Of a stretch of 64,000 bases of DNA, positions 25,326-34,144 are shown in pieces. The position numbers were made by a program, and so were the translations under genes. Origin of the DNA: Lysobacter sp. S4-A87 (GTDB lineage Bacteria; Pseudomonadota; Gammaproteobacteria; Xanthomonadales; Xanthomonadaceae); the NCBI RefSeq assembly GCF_022637455.1, contig NZ_CP093341.1, positions 1,612,001 through 1,676,000 of the forward strand. The letters run 5' to 3'. Position 1 is the stretch's first letter. Every line of letters starts with the position of its first letter. Under the pieces are notes generated by a model. It ran no database searches, was not told where the DNA came from, and saw nothing but the letters and a program-made list of their open reading frames with translations.

Positions 25326-25405
25326 GAGCAACTGGCATCTGCCGGGTCGGGCCGCGTGGCGTTTGCCTTTCGCGTCCACGCGGAAGCCCGACCTCCGGAG
25401 TCTCC

Positions 25406-25999
25406 ATGGATCACTTCACACTGGGTACCTTCCCGTTGACGGCGGCTGCCGTCTCGACCGGTACCGTCGCGCTGGCCGAAATCGGCGACAAGACCCAGTT
25501 GCTGGCGCTGCTGCTGGCGGCCCGTTTCCGCAAGCCGTGGCCGATCGTCGCCGGCATCCTCGTCGCGACCCTGCTCAACCATGCCCTCGCGGCCTGGTTC
25601 GGCACCCTGGTCGCGCAATGGCTCAATCCCGGGGTCCTGCGCTGGGTGGTGGCGATCAGCTTCCTCGCGGTCGCGGCGTGGACGCTCAAGCCCGACAAGC
25701 TCGACGACGAGGACGGCGCCCTGCCCGCGCGCGGCGCGTTCGTCGCGACCACTATCGCCTTCTTCCTCGCCGAGATCGGCGACAAGACCCAGGTCGCGAC
25801 CGTCCTGCTGGCGGCCAAGTACCAGCCGTACTGGGAAGTGGTCGCCGGCACCACGCTGGGCATGCTCCTGGCCAACGTGCCGGTGGTCCTGCTCGGCAGC
25901 CGCCTGGCCGATCGCCTGCCGCTGAAGACCGCCCGCACGGTCGCCGCGGTGGTGTTCCTGGCGCTGGGCGCCTGGGTTGCGGTGCGCGGGCTGGGGTAA
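25406..25999 (+). CDS. GDT1/UPF0016 family cation (probably Mn2+) exporter
   Basis: This 197-residue inner-membrane protein has six predicted helices and two copies of the signature E-x-G-D-K-(T/S): AEIGDKTQLLALLLAARF near residue 30 and AEIGDKTQVATVLLAAKY near 125, typical of the two-repeat cation transporter. A short acidic-rich loop (KPDKLDDEDGALPARG) separates the halves. The upstream yybP-ykoY riboswitch argues strongly for manganese efflux. Related proteins such as MneA export Mn2+; the ion specificity here is by analogy. Confidence 0.9.
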   Translation: MDHFTLGTFPLTAAAVSTGTVALAEIGDKTQLLALLLAARFRKPWPIVAGILVATLLNHALAAWFGTLVAQWLNPGVLRWVVAISFLAVAAWTLKPDKLDDEDGALPARGAFVATTIAFFLAEIGDKTQVATVLLAAKYQPYWEVVAGTTLGMLLANVPVVLLGSRLADRLPLKTARTVAAVVFLALGAWVAVRGLG

Positions 26000-26093
26000 C
26001 AGATCGGAGTCGGAACTCCGCCGGGCGCCGCCAGGCTGGCTCCCCCGGGCCCGTGCCGCGCTATGCTCGGCGCGGGCATCAAAGGGGACTGGG

Positions 26094-27230
26094 GTGCACA
26101 TCACCGGCGGTAGGGTCCGCGAGGTCGTCACTTCGCTGCTGGCGCGACCCGACGAAATCATGCTCGAGATCGGCGCCGGCGGCGAACTGCTGGTGGCGCG
26201 CCTGCGCGCGGCCATCGCGGCGATGCTGCTGCTGTTGCCGCTGGCCAACGCGCTCGGCGGCGGCAGCATCAACGAGACGATGATCGGCCTCGGCGGTGCC
26301 CTGTTCGTCAACATCTTCGCCCAGCTGTGGCTGTCGCTGGCGCGCCGCCGCCGCCTGTTCCGCTGGCTGCCCTTCGCCTCGTCTGCCTTCGACGTCACCG
26401 CAACCACGCTGGTGCTGGTCGCGCTGGCCTACAACCACCTGCCGGCCGGGCTCAACAGCCTGATCGTGTGGTGCGGCTACATCCTGGCCATCCTGCTGAC
26501 GGCGCTGCGCAGCGACGGCCGCATTGCCCTGTTCGCCGGCGCCCTGGCGATCGTCCAGTACGGCCTGCTGGTGCTGGCGGTGTTCGCCCTGGCCAGCTCG
26601 CCGGAGCAGCTGCTGTCGAGCGATTACGGCTCGGTGACCCCCGGCAGCCAGGTCCAGCGGCTGGTGCTGCTGATGATGTTCACCCTGATCACGGCGATGG
26701 TGGTCTACCGCATGCAGCGCCTGGTCGAGCTGTCGGGCACCGACGGCCTGACCCGCCTGCCCAACCGCACCTGGCTGCTGCACCGGGTGCCGCGCCTGTT
26801 CGACAGCGTCCGCCACGATGGCGACAGCCTGACCCTGGCGCTGATCGACCTGGACCACTTCAAGCGCATCAACGACGCCCACGGCCACCATGCCGGCGAC
26901 CGCGCCCTTCGCCACGTCGTGGCCGTGCTGCGCGAGCTGGCCGAACCGGGCGAATGGCTGGTGCGGATCGGCGGCGAGGAGTTCGTGCTGCTGCTGCGCA
27001 AACCCATTGGCACCGCCTGGGAGCGGGTGGACGCGATCCGGCGCGCCCTGGGCGAACGCCCGTTCGAGCCCGAGCGCGGCGCCGACTCGATGCCGCTGAG
27101 CTTCAGCGCCGGCCTGGCGGGCTTCCCGCACGAGGGCTCGGACCTGTCGCGGCTGCTGCGCCGCGCCGACAGCCGGTTGCAGCTGGCCAAGCTGCAGGGG
27201 CGCAACAAGGTCGTGGCGCGGGACGGCTGA
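26094..27230 (+). CDS. membrane-anchored GGDEF diguanylate cyclase
   Basis: This 378-residue protein has six membrane helices (about residues 35-195), then a GGDEF domain (about 210-375). It contains the signature as R-I-GGEEF and the nucleotide-binding regions GTDGLTRLPNRTWLL, LIDLDHFKRINDAHGHHAGDRAL and a final RRADSRLQLAKLQGRNKV. GGEEF retains activity in known enzymes, so c-di-GMP synthesis is expected. The residues five before GGEEF are not RxxD, so product inhibition by the I-site is probably absent. The start is a GTG at 26094 with AAAGGGGA before it. Confidence 0.88.
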   Translation: MHITGGRVREVVTSLLARPDEIMLEIGAGGELLVARLRAAIAAMLLLLPLANALGGGSINETMIGLGGALFVNIFAQLWLSLARRRRLFRWLPFASSAFDVTATTLVLVALAYNHLPAGLNSLIVWCGYILAILLTALRSDGRIALFAGALAIVQYGLLVLAVFALASSPEQLLSSDYGSVTPGSQVQRLVLLMMFTLITAMVVYRMQRLVELSGTDGLTRLPNRTWLLHRVPRLFDSVRHDGDSLTLALIDLDHFKRINDAHGHHAGDRALRHVVAVLRELAEPGEWLVRIGGEEFVLLLRKPIGTAWERVDAIRRALGERPFEPERGADSMPLSFSAGLAGFPHEGSDLSRLLRRADSRLQLAKLQGRNKVVARDG

Positions 27231-27242
27231 GCCCACGCCTGC

Positions 27243-27270
27243 GCCCCTCTCCCACAGTGGGAGAGGGGGC
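27243..27270. repeat. perfect palindrome between the GGDEF and NupC genes
   Basis: GCCCCTCTCCCA and TGGGAGAGGGGGC form a 12-base stem with a three-base loop. There is no T-run, so it is not a classical terminator; it may be a REP-like or mRNA-stabilising element. Confidence 0.6.
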
Positions 27271-27357
27271 CGGGGTAAACTACGCCGCGCCGCCGCTGCG
27301 GCGTGCCTACAACAACAACGACGCGCTGCCGGCTGCCGGTTGCATGGGGAGAACTGA

Positions 27358-28653
27358 GTGGAAGCAATTGCGCGGGTGGCATTTGGCCTGTTTGGCCTGG
27401 CGGTACTGATCGGCATTGCCTGGTTGTTCTCCATCAACAAGCGCCGGGTCGACTGGAAACTCGTCGTCACCGGCGTGTCGCTGCAGATCGCATTTGCCGC
27501 CGTCGTGCTGCTGATGCCCGGTGGCCGCGAGGCGTTCAACGCCATCGGCCACGGCTTCGTGAAGGTGCTCAGCTTCGTCGGCGAAGGCTCGAAGTTCATC
27601 TTCGGCAGCCTCATGGACACCTCGACCTACGGCTTCATCTTCGCCTTCCAGGTGCTGCCGACGATCATCTTCTTCGCTGCCCTGATGGGCGTGCTCTACC
27701 ACCTGGGCGTGATGCAGGCGATCGTGCGGGCGATGGCCTGGGCGATCACCAAGGTCATGCGCGTGTCGGGCGCGGAAACCACCAGCGTGTGCGCCAGCGT
27801 GTTCATCGGCCAGACCGAGGCGCCGCTGACCGTGCGCCCGTACATCCCGAAGATGACCGAGTCGGAGCTGATCACGATGATGATCGGCGGCATGGCCCAC
27901 ATCGCCGGCGGCGTGCTCGCCGCCTACGTCGGCATGCTCGGCGGTGGCGATCCGGAGCAGCAGGCGTTCTACGCCAAGCATCTGCTCGCCGCGTCGATCA
28001 TGGCCGCACCGGCGACGCTGGTGATCGCCAAGATCCTGGTGCCCGAGACCGGCGAGCCGCTGACCCGCGGCACGGTCAAGATGGAAGTGGAAAAGAACAC
28101 CGCCAACATCATCGACGCAGCCGCTGCCGGTGCCGGCGACGGCCTGCGCCTGGCGCTGAATATCGGCGCGATGCTGCTGGCCTTCATCGCCCTGATCGCA
28201 CTCATCAACTGGCCGCTGACCTGGCTGGGCGATGTCACCGGCATTGCCGCGGCGATCGGCAAGCCGACCGACCTGGCGACGATCTTCGGCTACGTGCTGG
28301 CACCGCTGGCCTGGGTGATCGGCACGCCGTGGGCGGATGCGCCGATCGTTGGCAGCCTGATCGGTCAGAAGGTGGTGATCAACGAGTTCGTCGCCTACCT
28401 GCAGCTGGCCGACATCGTCAACGGCAAGGTGGCCGGCGTCACCCTCAGCGAACAGGGCCGCCTGGTCGCGACCTATGCGCTGTGCGGCTTCGCCAACTTC
28501 AGCTCGATCGCGATCCAGATCGGCGGCATCGGCGGACTCGCGCCGGAACGTCGCCAGGACCTGGCCCGCTTCGGCCTGCGCGCGGTGCTCGGTGGCTCGA
28601 TCGCGACCTTCATGACCGCGACCATCGCCGGCGTGCTCACGTACTTCAGCTGA
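27358..28653 (+). CDS. NupC-family concentrative nucleoside transporter
   Basis: This 431-residue inner-membrane protein has the CNT fold: an N-terminal part with LFSINKRRVDWKLVVTG, a core with GETEAPLTVRPYIPKMTESEL-like sequence (here GQTEAPLTVRPYI), HIAGGVLAAYVGMLGG, LINEFVAYLQL and the closing CGFANFSSIAIQIGGIGGLAPERR. It imports nucleosides with protons or Na+. The start is the GTG at 27358 following GGGGAGAAC. A PfkB/RbsK-type kinase follows 13 bases later, so import and phosphorylation are coupled. Confidence 0.93.
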   Translation: MEAIARVAFGLFGLAVLIGIAWLFSINKRRVDWKLVVTGVSLQIAFAAVVLLMPGGREAFNAIGHGFVKVLSFVGEGSKFIFGSLMDTSTYGFIFAFQVLPTIIFFAALMGVLYHLGVMQAIVRAMAWAITKVMRVSGAETTSVCASVFIGQTEAPLTVRPYIPKMTESELITMMIGGMAHIAGGVLAAYVGMLGGGDPEQQAFYAKHLLAASIMAAPATLVIAKILVPETGEPLTRGTVKMEVEKNTANIIDAAAAGAGDGLRLALNIGAMLLAFIALIALINWPLTWLGDVTGIAAAIGKPTDLATIFGYVLAPLAWVIGTPWADAPIVGSLIGQKVVINEFVAYLQLADIVNGKVAGVTLSEQGRLVATYALCGFANFSSIAIQIGGIGGLAPERRQDLARFGLRAVLGGSIATFMTATIAGVLTYFS

Positions 28654-28666
28654 GCCCGGCCGACGC

Positions 28667-29644
28667 ATGAGCGACAGCGCGCGCGTGGTGGTGGTCGGAT
28701 CGTTCAACGTCGACCACGTCTGGACGGTGGCGACGCTGCCGCGGCCCGGTGAGACCCTCAGCGGGCACTACCGGACCGGGCCCGGCGGCAAGGGCTTCAA
28801 CCAGGCCACTGCCGCCGCGCGCGCCGGCGCCAGGACCAGTTTCATCTGCGCGCTCGGTGACGACCTCGGTGGCCAGCTGGCGCACGCGCTGGCCGTCGCC
28901 GACGACATCGACCTGCACGACCTGCCCAGCCATGCCCCTACCGGTACGGCAGGCATCTATGTCGACGAGGCGGGCCGCAATTCGATCGTCATCGGGGCCG
29001 GCGCCAACGCCGAACTGTCCGTGGACTTCGTTGGCGCGCAAGCACAGACGATCACCACCGCGCAGGTCGTGCTCGCGCAGCTGGAGTCCCCGGTCGCGGC
29101 GATCGAATCGGCATTCGCCGCAGCGCGCGCCGCCGCCGTTCCGACCATGCTCAATCCGGCGCCGGCCGATGCGCAGGCGCCGGCATCGCTGTTGGCATTG
29201 GCCGATGTGGTGACGCCGAATGAAACCGAGTTCTGCGCGCAGCTCGCCCGCCATGTCGGCGAGCAGGTCGATGCCAGCACCCTCGCCGCGCAGGACGACG
29301 CCACGCTGCACGCCATGTGCCGGCGCTTGCTGCCACACGGCACGGTAGTGATCACCCTTGGCGCGGCAGGGTGTTTCGTCTCGCATGCGGACCAGTCACT
29401 GCACAACGACGCGCGCAGCCACTACCGCCTCGCTGCAGCGCCGGTGCAGCCGGTCGACACCACCGGTGCCGGCGATGCCTTCAATGGCGCCCTCGCCGCC
29501 TCGCTGGCGCGTCGTGGCGCTGCCGCCTTCGCCGATCACGTGCACTTCGCCAACCGCTACGCCGGACTGTCGACCGAACGCGCGGGCGCTGCCGCGGCCA
29601 TGCCCCACGAAGCCGAGCTCCGGGCGCGCTTCGGCGCCGCCTGA
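28667..29644 (+). CDS. PfkB-family ribokinase-type sugar/nucleoside kinase
   Basis: This 325-residue protein has the PfkB signatures: VGSFNVDHVWTVATLPRPGE, GPGGKGFNQATAAARAGA and the C-terminal ATP/anion-hole motif DTTGAGDAFNGALAASLA (catalytic Asp). The domain order is the ribokinase one. Its position directly after nupC suggests phosphorylation of an imported nucleoside or ribose released from it; family members include ribokinase and inosine-guanosine kinases. rbsK is the closest named relative but the acceptor is not certain. Confidence 0.85.
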   Translation: MSDSARVVVVGSFNVDHVWTVATLPRPGETLSGHYRTGPGGKGFNQATAAARAGARTSFICALGDDLGGQLAHALAVADDIDLHDLPSHAPTGTAGIYVDEAGRNSIVIGAGANAELSVDFVGAQAQTITTAQVVLAQLESPVAAIESAFAAARAAAVPTMLNPAPADAQAPASLLALADVVTPNETEFCAQLARHVGEQVDASTLAAQDDATLHAMCRRLLPHGTVVITLGAAGCFVSHADQSLHNDARSHYRLAAAPVQPVDTTGAGDAFNGALAASLARRGAAAFADHVHFANRYAGLSTERAGAAAAMPHEAELRARFGAA

Positions 29645-29751
29645 GGGCCGGTCGGCGGCATGTTCGGGGCCAGTTCGGCGGACATATCGGGCCCAAATCC
29701 AACCTGAAATCGGGCCAGTCGGGCAAATCCGCCAGATTCGGCCTGTAAAAC

Positions 29752-29770
29752 GAGAATGGTTCGCATTACC
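29752..29770 (+). promoter_or_regulatory. Fur-box-like operator
   Basis: The 19 bases GAGAATGGTTCGCATTACC match 13 of 19 of the Fur consensus and retain the inverted symmetry GAATG...CATTA. It lies 32 bases before the TonB receptor start, suggesting iron repression of the receptor and PepSY genes. Confidence 0.6.
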
Positions 29771-29801
29771 ATACGCGACTGACTCGCAGTCCGGATCCCC
29801 C

Positions 29802-31934
29802 ATGCTCCGTCGCCACCTCCTCGCCAGCGCCCTGCTGGCCGCACTTGCCGCGCCCGTTGCCCAGGCAGCCGATGCACCCGCCGACAGCGCCACCGACATC
29901 GACCGCGTCACCGTGTCGGCAAGCACCAGCCGCATCCCCGATTCCGATGCCGCCCTGCCCAACACCATCACCGTGATCGACCAGAAACAGCTGCAGCAGC
30001 AGCTGGCGCTGACCCAGGACATCTCGCAGGTGCTGGCCAACCTGATACCGTCGTTCTCGCCCTCGCGGCAGAAGCTGACCAACGGCGGCGAGACCCTGCG
30101 CGGCCGCAAGCCGCTGTACCTGGTCGACGGCGTGCCGCAGTCGACGCCGCTGCGCGAAGGCGGCCGTGACGGCCACACCATCGACCCGGCCATGATCGAG
30201 CGCATCGAAGTCATCCACGGCGCCAACGCGCTGCAGGGCCTGGGCGCTTCGGGCGGCATCATCAACATCATCACCAAGCGCGCGCCGCGCCAGGACGGCG
30301 AAACCTTCCAGGACGTCAACGTCGCCGCCAGCAGCGCCCTGCCGCACGAGAGCGACAGCACCGGCTACCGCGGCTCGTACGTGTTCGGTACGCGCGGCGG
30401 TGCGTTCGATTTCGTCGGCGGTGCTTCCTATGCCAGCGAAGGCCTTTACTACGACGGCGATGGTGATGCGATCGCGGTCAATGACGTCCAGGGCGACCTG
30501 ATGGACGCGCAGTCGTGGAACCTGTTCGCCAAGGGCGGCTGGAACCTCAACGAGGAGCAGCGCCTGCAGCTCACCGTCAACCACTACGAGCTGCAGGGCA
30601 ACAACGACTACGCCACCGTCAACGGCAACATCGCCACCGGCCAGCTCGCCACTTCGATCCGCGGCGAGAAGGAAGGCGAAGGCCCGCGCAACCGCTCGAC
30701 CTCGTTGAACCTCGACTACACCGACAAGGCCATGGCCGGCGGCTACTTCCAGGCGCAGCTGTACTGGGTCGACTTCGAAGCGTTGTACGGCGGCACCGAC
30801 TGGGGCAACTTCTGGGGAGACGGCCGCGAACTGCACTGGTTCGACCAGTCGCAGAACGTGTCCGAGAAGCTGGGCGGCAAGTTCAGCTGGTCGCGCGGCG
30901 ACCTGTTCGGCCTGCGCCTGCGCGTGACCACCGGCCTCGACCTGGCCCGCGACACCACCCATCAGGAACTGGTCGTCAGCGGCCTCGACTGGGTGCCGAA
31001 GACCACCTACGAATCGGTGTCGCCGTTCGTGCAGGCCGAGTGGTGGGTCGCCGACCGCGTGATGCTCAGCGGCGGACTGCGCTACGAGCGCGGCAAGCTG
31101 AAGGTCGGCGACTTCACCACCATCCCGAGCAACAACGGCGGCCAGTTCGTCGAGGGCGGCTCGCCGACCACCAGCGAAGTGCTGCCCAACTTCGGCGCGG
31201 TCTGGGAAGTCACCGACGCGCTGAAGCTCTACGCCTCGTACTCGGAAGGTTACAGCGTCGCCGACATCGGCCGCGTCCTGCGCGGCATCAGCACGCCGGG
31301 CCAGCGCGTCGATACGCTGGTCGACCTGTCGCCGGTGATCGCCGACAACCAGGAAATCGGCATCGACTACGACGACGGCCGCTGGCTCGCACACATGGCC
31401 ATCTACCAGTCCGATTCCGATCTCGGATCTCGACTGGCCTTCGACCCGGGCAGCCAGAGCTACAACGTCGTGCGCGAGCGCACGGAGATCGAAGGCATCG
31501 AGGCCAATGTCGCCTGGCAGTTCAGCGAGGCGACGCGCATCGGCCTGGGCTACGCGCAAACCGACGGTCGCTACGACAGCAACGGCGACGATCGCGTCGA
31601 CAGCGACCTGCCCGGCATCAACGTCAGCCCCGACCGCATCACCGCCTTCTGGGACCAGGACTGGACGCCGGGCATCGCCACGCGCCTGCAGGCCAGCCAG
31701 TCGCTCGATCGCGAGTTCGACCTGCGCGGCGTCGAGGTCGCACAGTTCGACGGTTACACCACGGTCGACCTGCAGACCCGATTCCAGCTACCGCTGGGCC
31801 AGCTCAACGTCGGCATCGAGAACCTGTTCGGCGAGCAGTACGTCACCTACTACTCGCAGAGCACGCCGCGCAACGACACTTATGTCGCCGGTCGCGGCCG
31901 CGTGCTGACCCTGAGCTGGGCCAACCGGTTCTGA
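29802..31934 (+). CDS. TonB-dependent siderophore-type outer-membrane receptor
   Basis: This 710-residue protein has a signal peptide (about 1-22), a TonB-box-like RVTVSAS at about 33-39, and a plug (about 45-170) with GETLRGRKPLYLVDGV and VIHGANALQGLGASGGIINIITKR. A 22-stranded barrel follows, ending in VLTLSWANRF with a C-terminal Phe for BAM assembly. The AGxFxxA-type pattern and acidic barrel resemble ferric siderophore receptors rather than haem receptors (no FRAP/NPNL). A Fur-like box precedes it and a PepSY membrane protein follows. The ligand cannot be deduced. Confidence 0.88.
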   Translation: MLRRHLLASALLAALAAPVAQAADAPADSATDIDRVTVSASTSRIPDSDAALPNTITVIDQKQLQQQLALTQDISQVLANLIPSFSPSRQKLTNGGETLRGRKPLYLVDGVPQSTPLREGGRDGHTIDPAMIERIEVIHGANALQGLGASGGIINIITKRAPRQDGETFQDVNVAASSALPHESDSTGYRGSYVFGTRGGAFDFVGGASYASEGLYYDGDGDAIAVNDVQGDLMDAQSWNLFAKGGWNLNEEQRLQLTVNHYELQGNNDYATVNGNIATGQLATSIRGEKEGEGPRNRSTSLNLDYTDKAMAGGYFQAQLYWVDFEALYGGTDWGNFWGDGRELHWFDQSQNVSEKLGGKFSWSRGDLFGLRLRVTTGLDLARDTTHQELVVSGLDWVPKTTYESVSPFVQAEWWVADRVMLSGGLRYERGKLKVGDFTTIPSNNGGQFVEGGSPTTSEVLPNFGAVWEVTDALKLYASYSEGYSVADIGRVLRGISTPGQRVDTLVDLSPVIADNQEIGIDYDDGRWLAHMAIYQSDSDLGSRLAFDPGSQSYNVVRERTEIEGIEANVAWQFSEATRIGLGYAQTDGRYDSNGDDRVDSDLPGINVSPDRITAFWDQDWTPGIATRLQASQSLDREFDLRGVEVAQFDGYTTVDLQTRFQLPLGQLNVGIENLFGEQYVTYYSQSTPRNDTYVAGRGRVLTLSWANRF

Positions 31935-31944
31935 GCACGACCTG

Positions 31945-33030
31945 ATGACCGGCAACGCGCCACGACATGCTCCCCGGACGGCTTCCCGCCGCCTCCGCGC
32001 GGTGCTGTCGTGGCTGCACCTGTGGGTCGGCCTCAGCGTCGGCGTCGTGTTCGCGCTGGTGGCGCTGACCGGCACCGTGCTGGTGTTCCACAACGACCTG
32101 TTGCGCCTGCAGCACCCGCAGCTGGCGCAGCACGCTCCCGTCGCCGACGGTCGCGTGCTGGCCGGGCTGGTCGAGCGCTGGCAGCCCGAGGGGTTGCGCT
32201 CGCTAGACCTTCCGCACGGCGACCTGCCGGTCTGGCAGGGATACTTCGAGGACGGGCACCGCGCCTACTTCGCACCGGAAGACGGCGCGCTGCTGCTCTA
32301 CCGCAGCCACGAGGACGACGTGCTGATGTGGCTGCACGACTGGCACACCCATCTGCTCGCCGGCGAAACCGGCGAGGAAGTGCTCGGGGTCTTCGGCTGG
32401 ATCGCGCTGGGCCTGATCCTGACCGGGCTGTACCTGTGGTGGCCACGACGCGGGCAATGGCTGGCGCACCTGACGATGCACCCGGGCCCACCGGTACGGC
32501 GCTGGCTGAGCTGGCATCGCAGCAGTGGCGCATTGCTCTTTCCGCTTCTGTTGCTGGCGACGCTGACCGGCGTCGGCATGGTGTATTCGAAGGGGTTCCA
32601 GTCGGTGCTGGTGGGCGCATTCGGCGGTGACACGGCCAAGCCGCCCAAGCTCGCCGGTGACGGCGCGGTCGACTGGCCGCGCGTGCTGGGCCAGGCCGAT
32701 GCCGCGTTGCCGCGCGCACGCCTGAGCCGGGTGTCGGTGCCAAAGGCCAATGACGGCGCGGTCTCGTTCCGCGCACGTGCCGAGGGCGAGTGGCACCCGG
32801 TCGGGCGCAGCACGATTGCGATCGCGAAAGCCGGCGCGGGCGTGCTGCAGGTGAACGATGCCACCGCCAACCGGCTGGGCATGCGCATGAGCCAGGCGAT
32901 CTTTCCGCTGCATGTCGGGGCGGTCGGCGGCGCCGTGATGAAGTGGGCGACGGCGGTGGTTGGCTTGCTGCCCACGTTCCTGCTGGTGACCGGATTCCTG
33001 TTCTGGCGGCGCCGGCGCGGGCGTCGCTGA
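31945..33030 (+). CDS. PepSY-associated membrane protein (iron-siderophore reductase-like)
   Basis: This 361-residue protein has four membrane helices (about residues 22-44, 140-165, 195-217 and 333-355) in the PepSY-TM arrangement: LSWLHLWVGLSVGVVFALVALTGTVLVF, the conserved WLHDWHTHLL with metal- or haem-binding histidines, and WHRSSGALLFPLLLLATLTG. Proteins of this family are encoded next to siderophore receptors and are proposed to reduce ferric siderophores in the periplasm. The start lies 11 bases after the receptor stop, so the two are an operon. Confidence 0.85.
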   Translation: MTGNAPRHAPRTASRRLRAVLSWLHLWVGLSVGVVFALVALTGTVLVFHNDLLRLQHPQLAQHAPVADGRVLAGLVERWQPEGLRSLDLPHGDLPVWQGYFEDGHRAYFAPEDGALLLYRSHEDDVLMWLHDWHTHLLAGETGEEVLGVFGWIALGLILTGLYLWWPRRGQWLAHLTMHPGPPVRRWLSWHRSSGALLFPLLLLATLTGVGMVYSKGFQSVLVGAFGGDTAKPPKLAGDGAVDWPRVLGQADAALPRARLSRVSVPKANDGAVSFRARAEGEWHPVGRSTIAIAKAGAGVLQVNDATANRLGMRMSQAIFPLHVGAVGGAVMKWATAVVGLLPTFLLVTGFLFWRRRRGRR

Positions 33031-33082
33031 GGCCTTCTCCCACTCCTTGGCGCCTGCGGCGCAGGGAGGAGGGCCCGCTACA

Positions 33083-34105
33083 ATGTCCGTCATGGCGGAC
33101 ACGTCCTTCCATATCGGCCCCTACCAGATTGCGCCCAGGGTCATCCTGGCGCCCATGGCCGGCGTCACCGACAAACCGTTCCGGGTGCTGAGCAAGCGCC
33201 TGGGCGCGGGGCTGTGCGTGTCGGAAATGACCACTTCCGATCCGCGCTTCTGGAACACCGCCAAATCGCGACACCGCATGGACCACGACGGTGAGCCCGC
33301 ACCGATCAGCGTGCAGATCGCCGGCACCGTGCCCGAGGTGATGGCCGAGGCGGCGCGCTACAACGTCGACCACGGCGCACAGATCATCGACATCAACATG
33401 GGCTGCCCGGCCAAGAAGGTCTGCAATGCCTGGGCCGGCTCGGCGCTGATGCGCGACGAGGCACTGGTCGCGCGCATCCTCGATGCCGTCGTCGGCGCCG
33501 TCGATGTACCGGTGACACTGAAGATCCGCACTGGCTGGGCCGCCGACCAGCGCAATGCGCTGGCCATAGCAAAAGTCGCGCAGAGCGCCGGCATCGCCGC
33601 GCTTGCCGTGCACGGCCGCACCCGCGACCAGCAGTACACCGGCACCGCCGAGTACGACACCATCGCCGAAGTGAAGGCGGCGCTGTCGATCCCGGTATTC
33701 GCCAACGGCGACGTCGATTCGCCGCAGAAGGCCGCAGAAGTGCTCGCACGTACCGGCTGCGACGCGGTGCTGGTCGGCCGTGCCGCGCAGGGCCGGCCAT
33801 GGATCTTCCGCGAGATCGCGCATTACCTCGCCAGCGGTGAACTGCTGCCCGAGCCGAGCGTGCAGGAAGTGCGCGATGTGCTCATCGGCCACCTGCAACA
33901 CCTGCACGAGTTCTACGGCGAGGTGTCCGGCGTGCGCATCGCCCGCAAGCACCTGGGCTGGTACGCCAGGGATCGTCCGGAGAACCAGGCCTTCCGTGCC
34001 GTGGTCAACCGCGCTGAAACTGCCCAGGCGCAACTGCACCTGACCGGCGAGTACTTCGATGCCCTGATCGCGGGCGTCACCCCGGAGCTCCCGGCCGCCG
34101 CCTGA
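33083..34105 (+). CDS. dusB: tRNA-dihydrouridine synthase B
   Basis: This 340-residue flavoenzyme reduces a specific uridine in the tRNA D-loop. Signatures include LAPMAGVTDKPFRVLSKRLG, INMGCPAKKVCNAWAGSAL, VTLKIRTGW, LAVHGRTRDQQYTG and the FMN phosphate site VFANGDV then AVLVGRAAQGRPWIF. The length is normal for DusB. A ribosome-binding site GGGAGGAGGG precedes 33083; ATG 33092 is an alternative that would sit near a leaderless start after TACAAT at 33079. fis, often next to dusB, is absent; a methyltransferase gene follows instead. Confidence 0.95.
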   Translation: MSVMADTSFHIGPYQIAPRVILAPMAGVTDKPFRVLSKRLGAGLCVSEMTTSDPRFWNTAKSRHRMDHDGEPAPISVQIAGTVPEVMAEAARYNVDHGAQIIDINMGCPAKKVCNAWAGSALMRDEALVARILDAVVGAVDVPVTLKIRTGWAADQRNALAIAKVAQSAGIAALAVHGRTRDQQYTGTAEYDTIAEVKAALSIPVFANGDVDSPQKAAEVLARTGCDAVLVGRAAQGRPWIFREIAHYLASGELLPEPSVQEVRDVLIGHLQHLHEFYGEVSGVRIARKHLGWYARDRPENQAFRAVVNRAETAQAQLHLTGEYFDALIAGVTPELPAAA

Positions 34106-34144
34106 GGCATGCACGCGGCGGCCTGGTCGACCATTGGAGGCCAC

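Noticed and set aside
27243-27270. Intrinsic terminator of the diguanylate cyclase gene
   Set aside because: The stem is perfect but no T-run follows on either strand.
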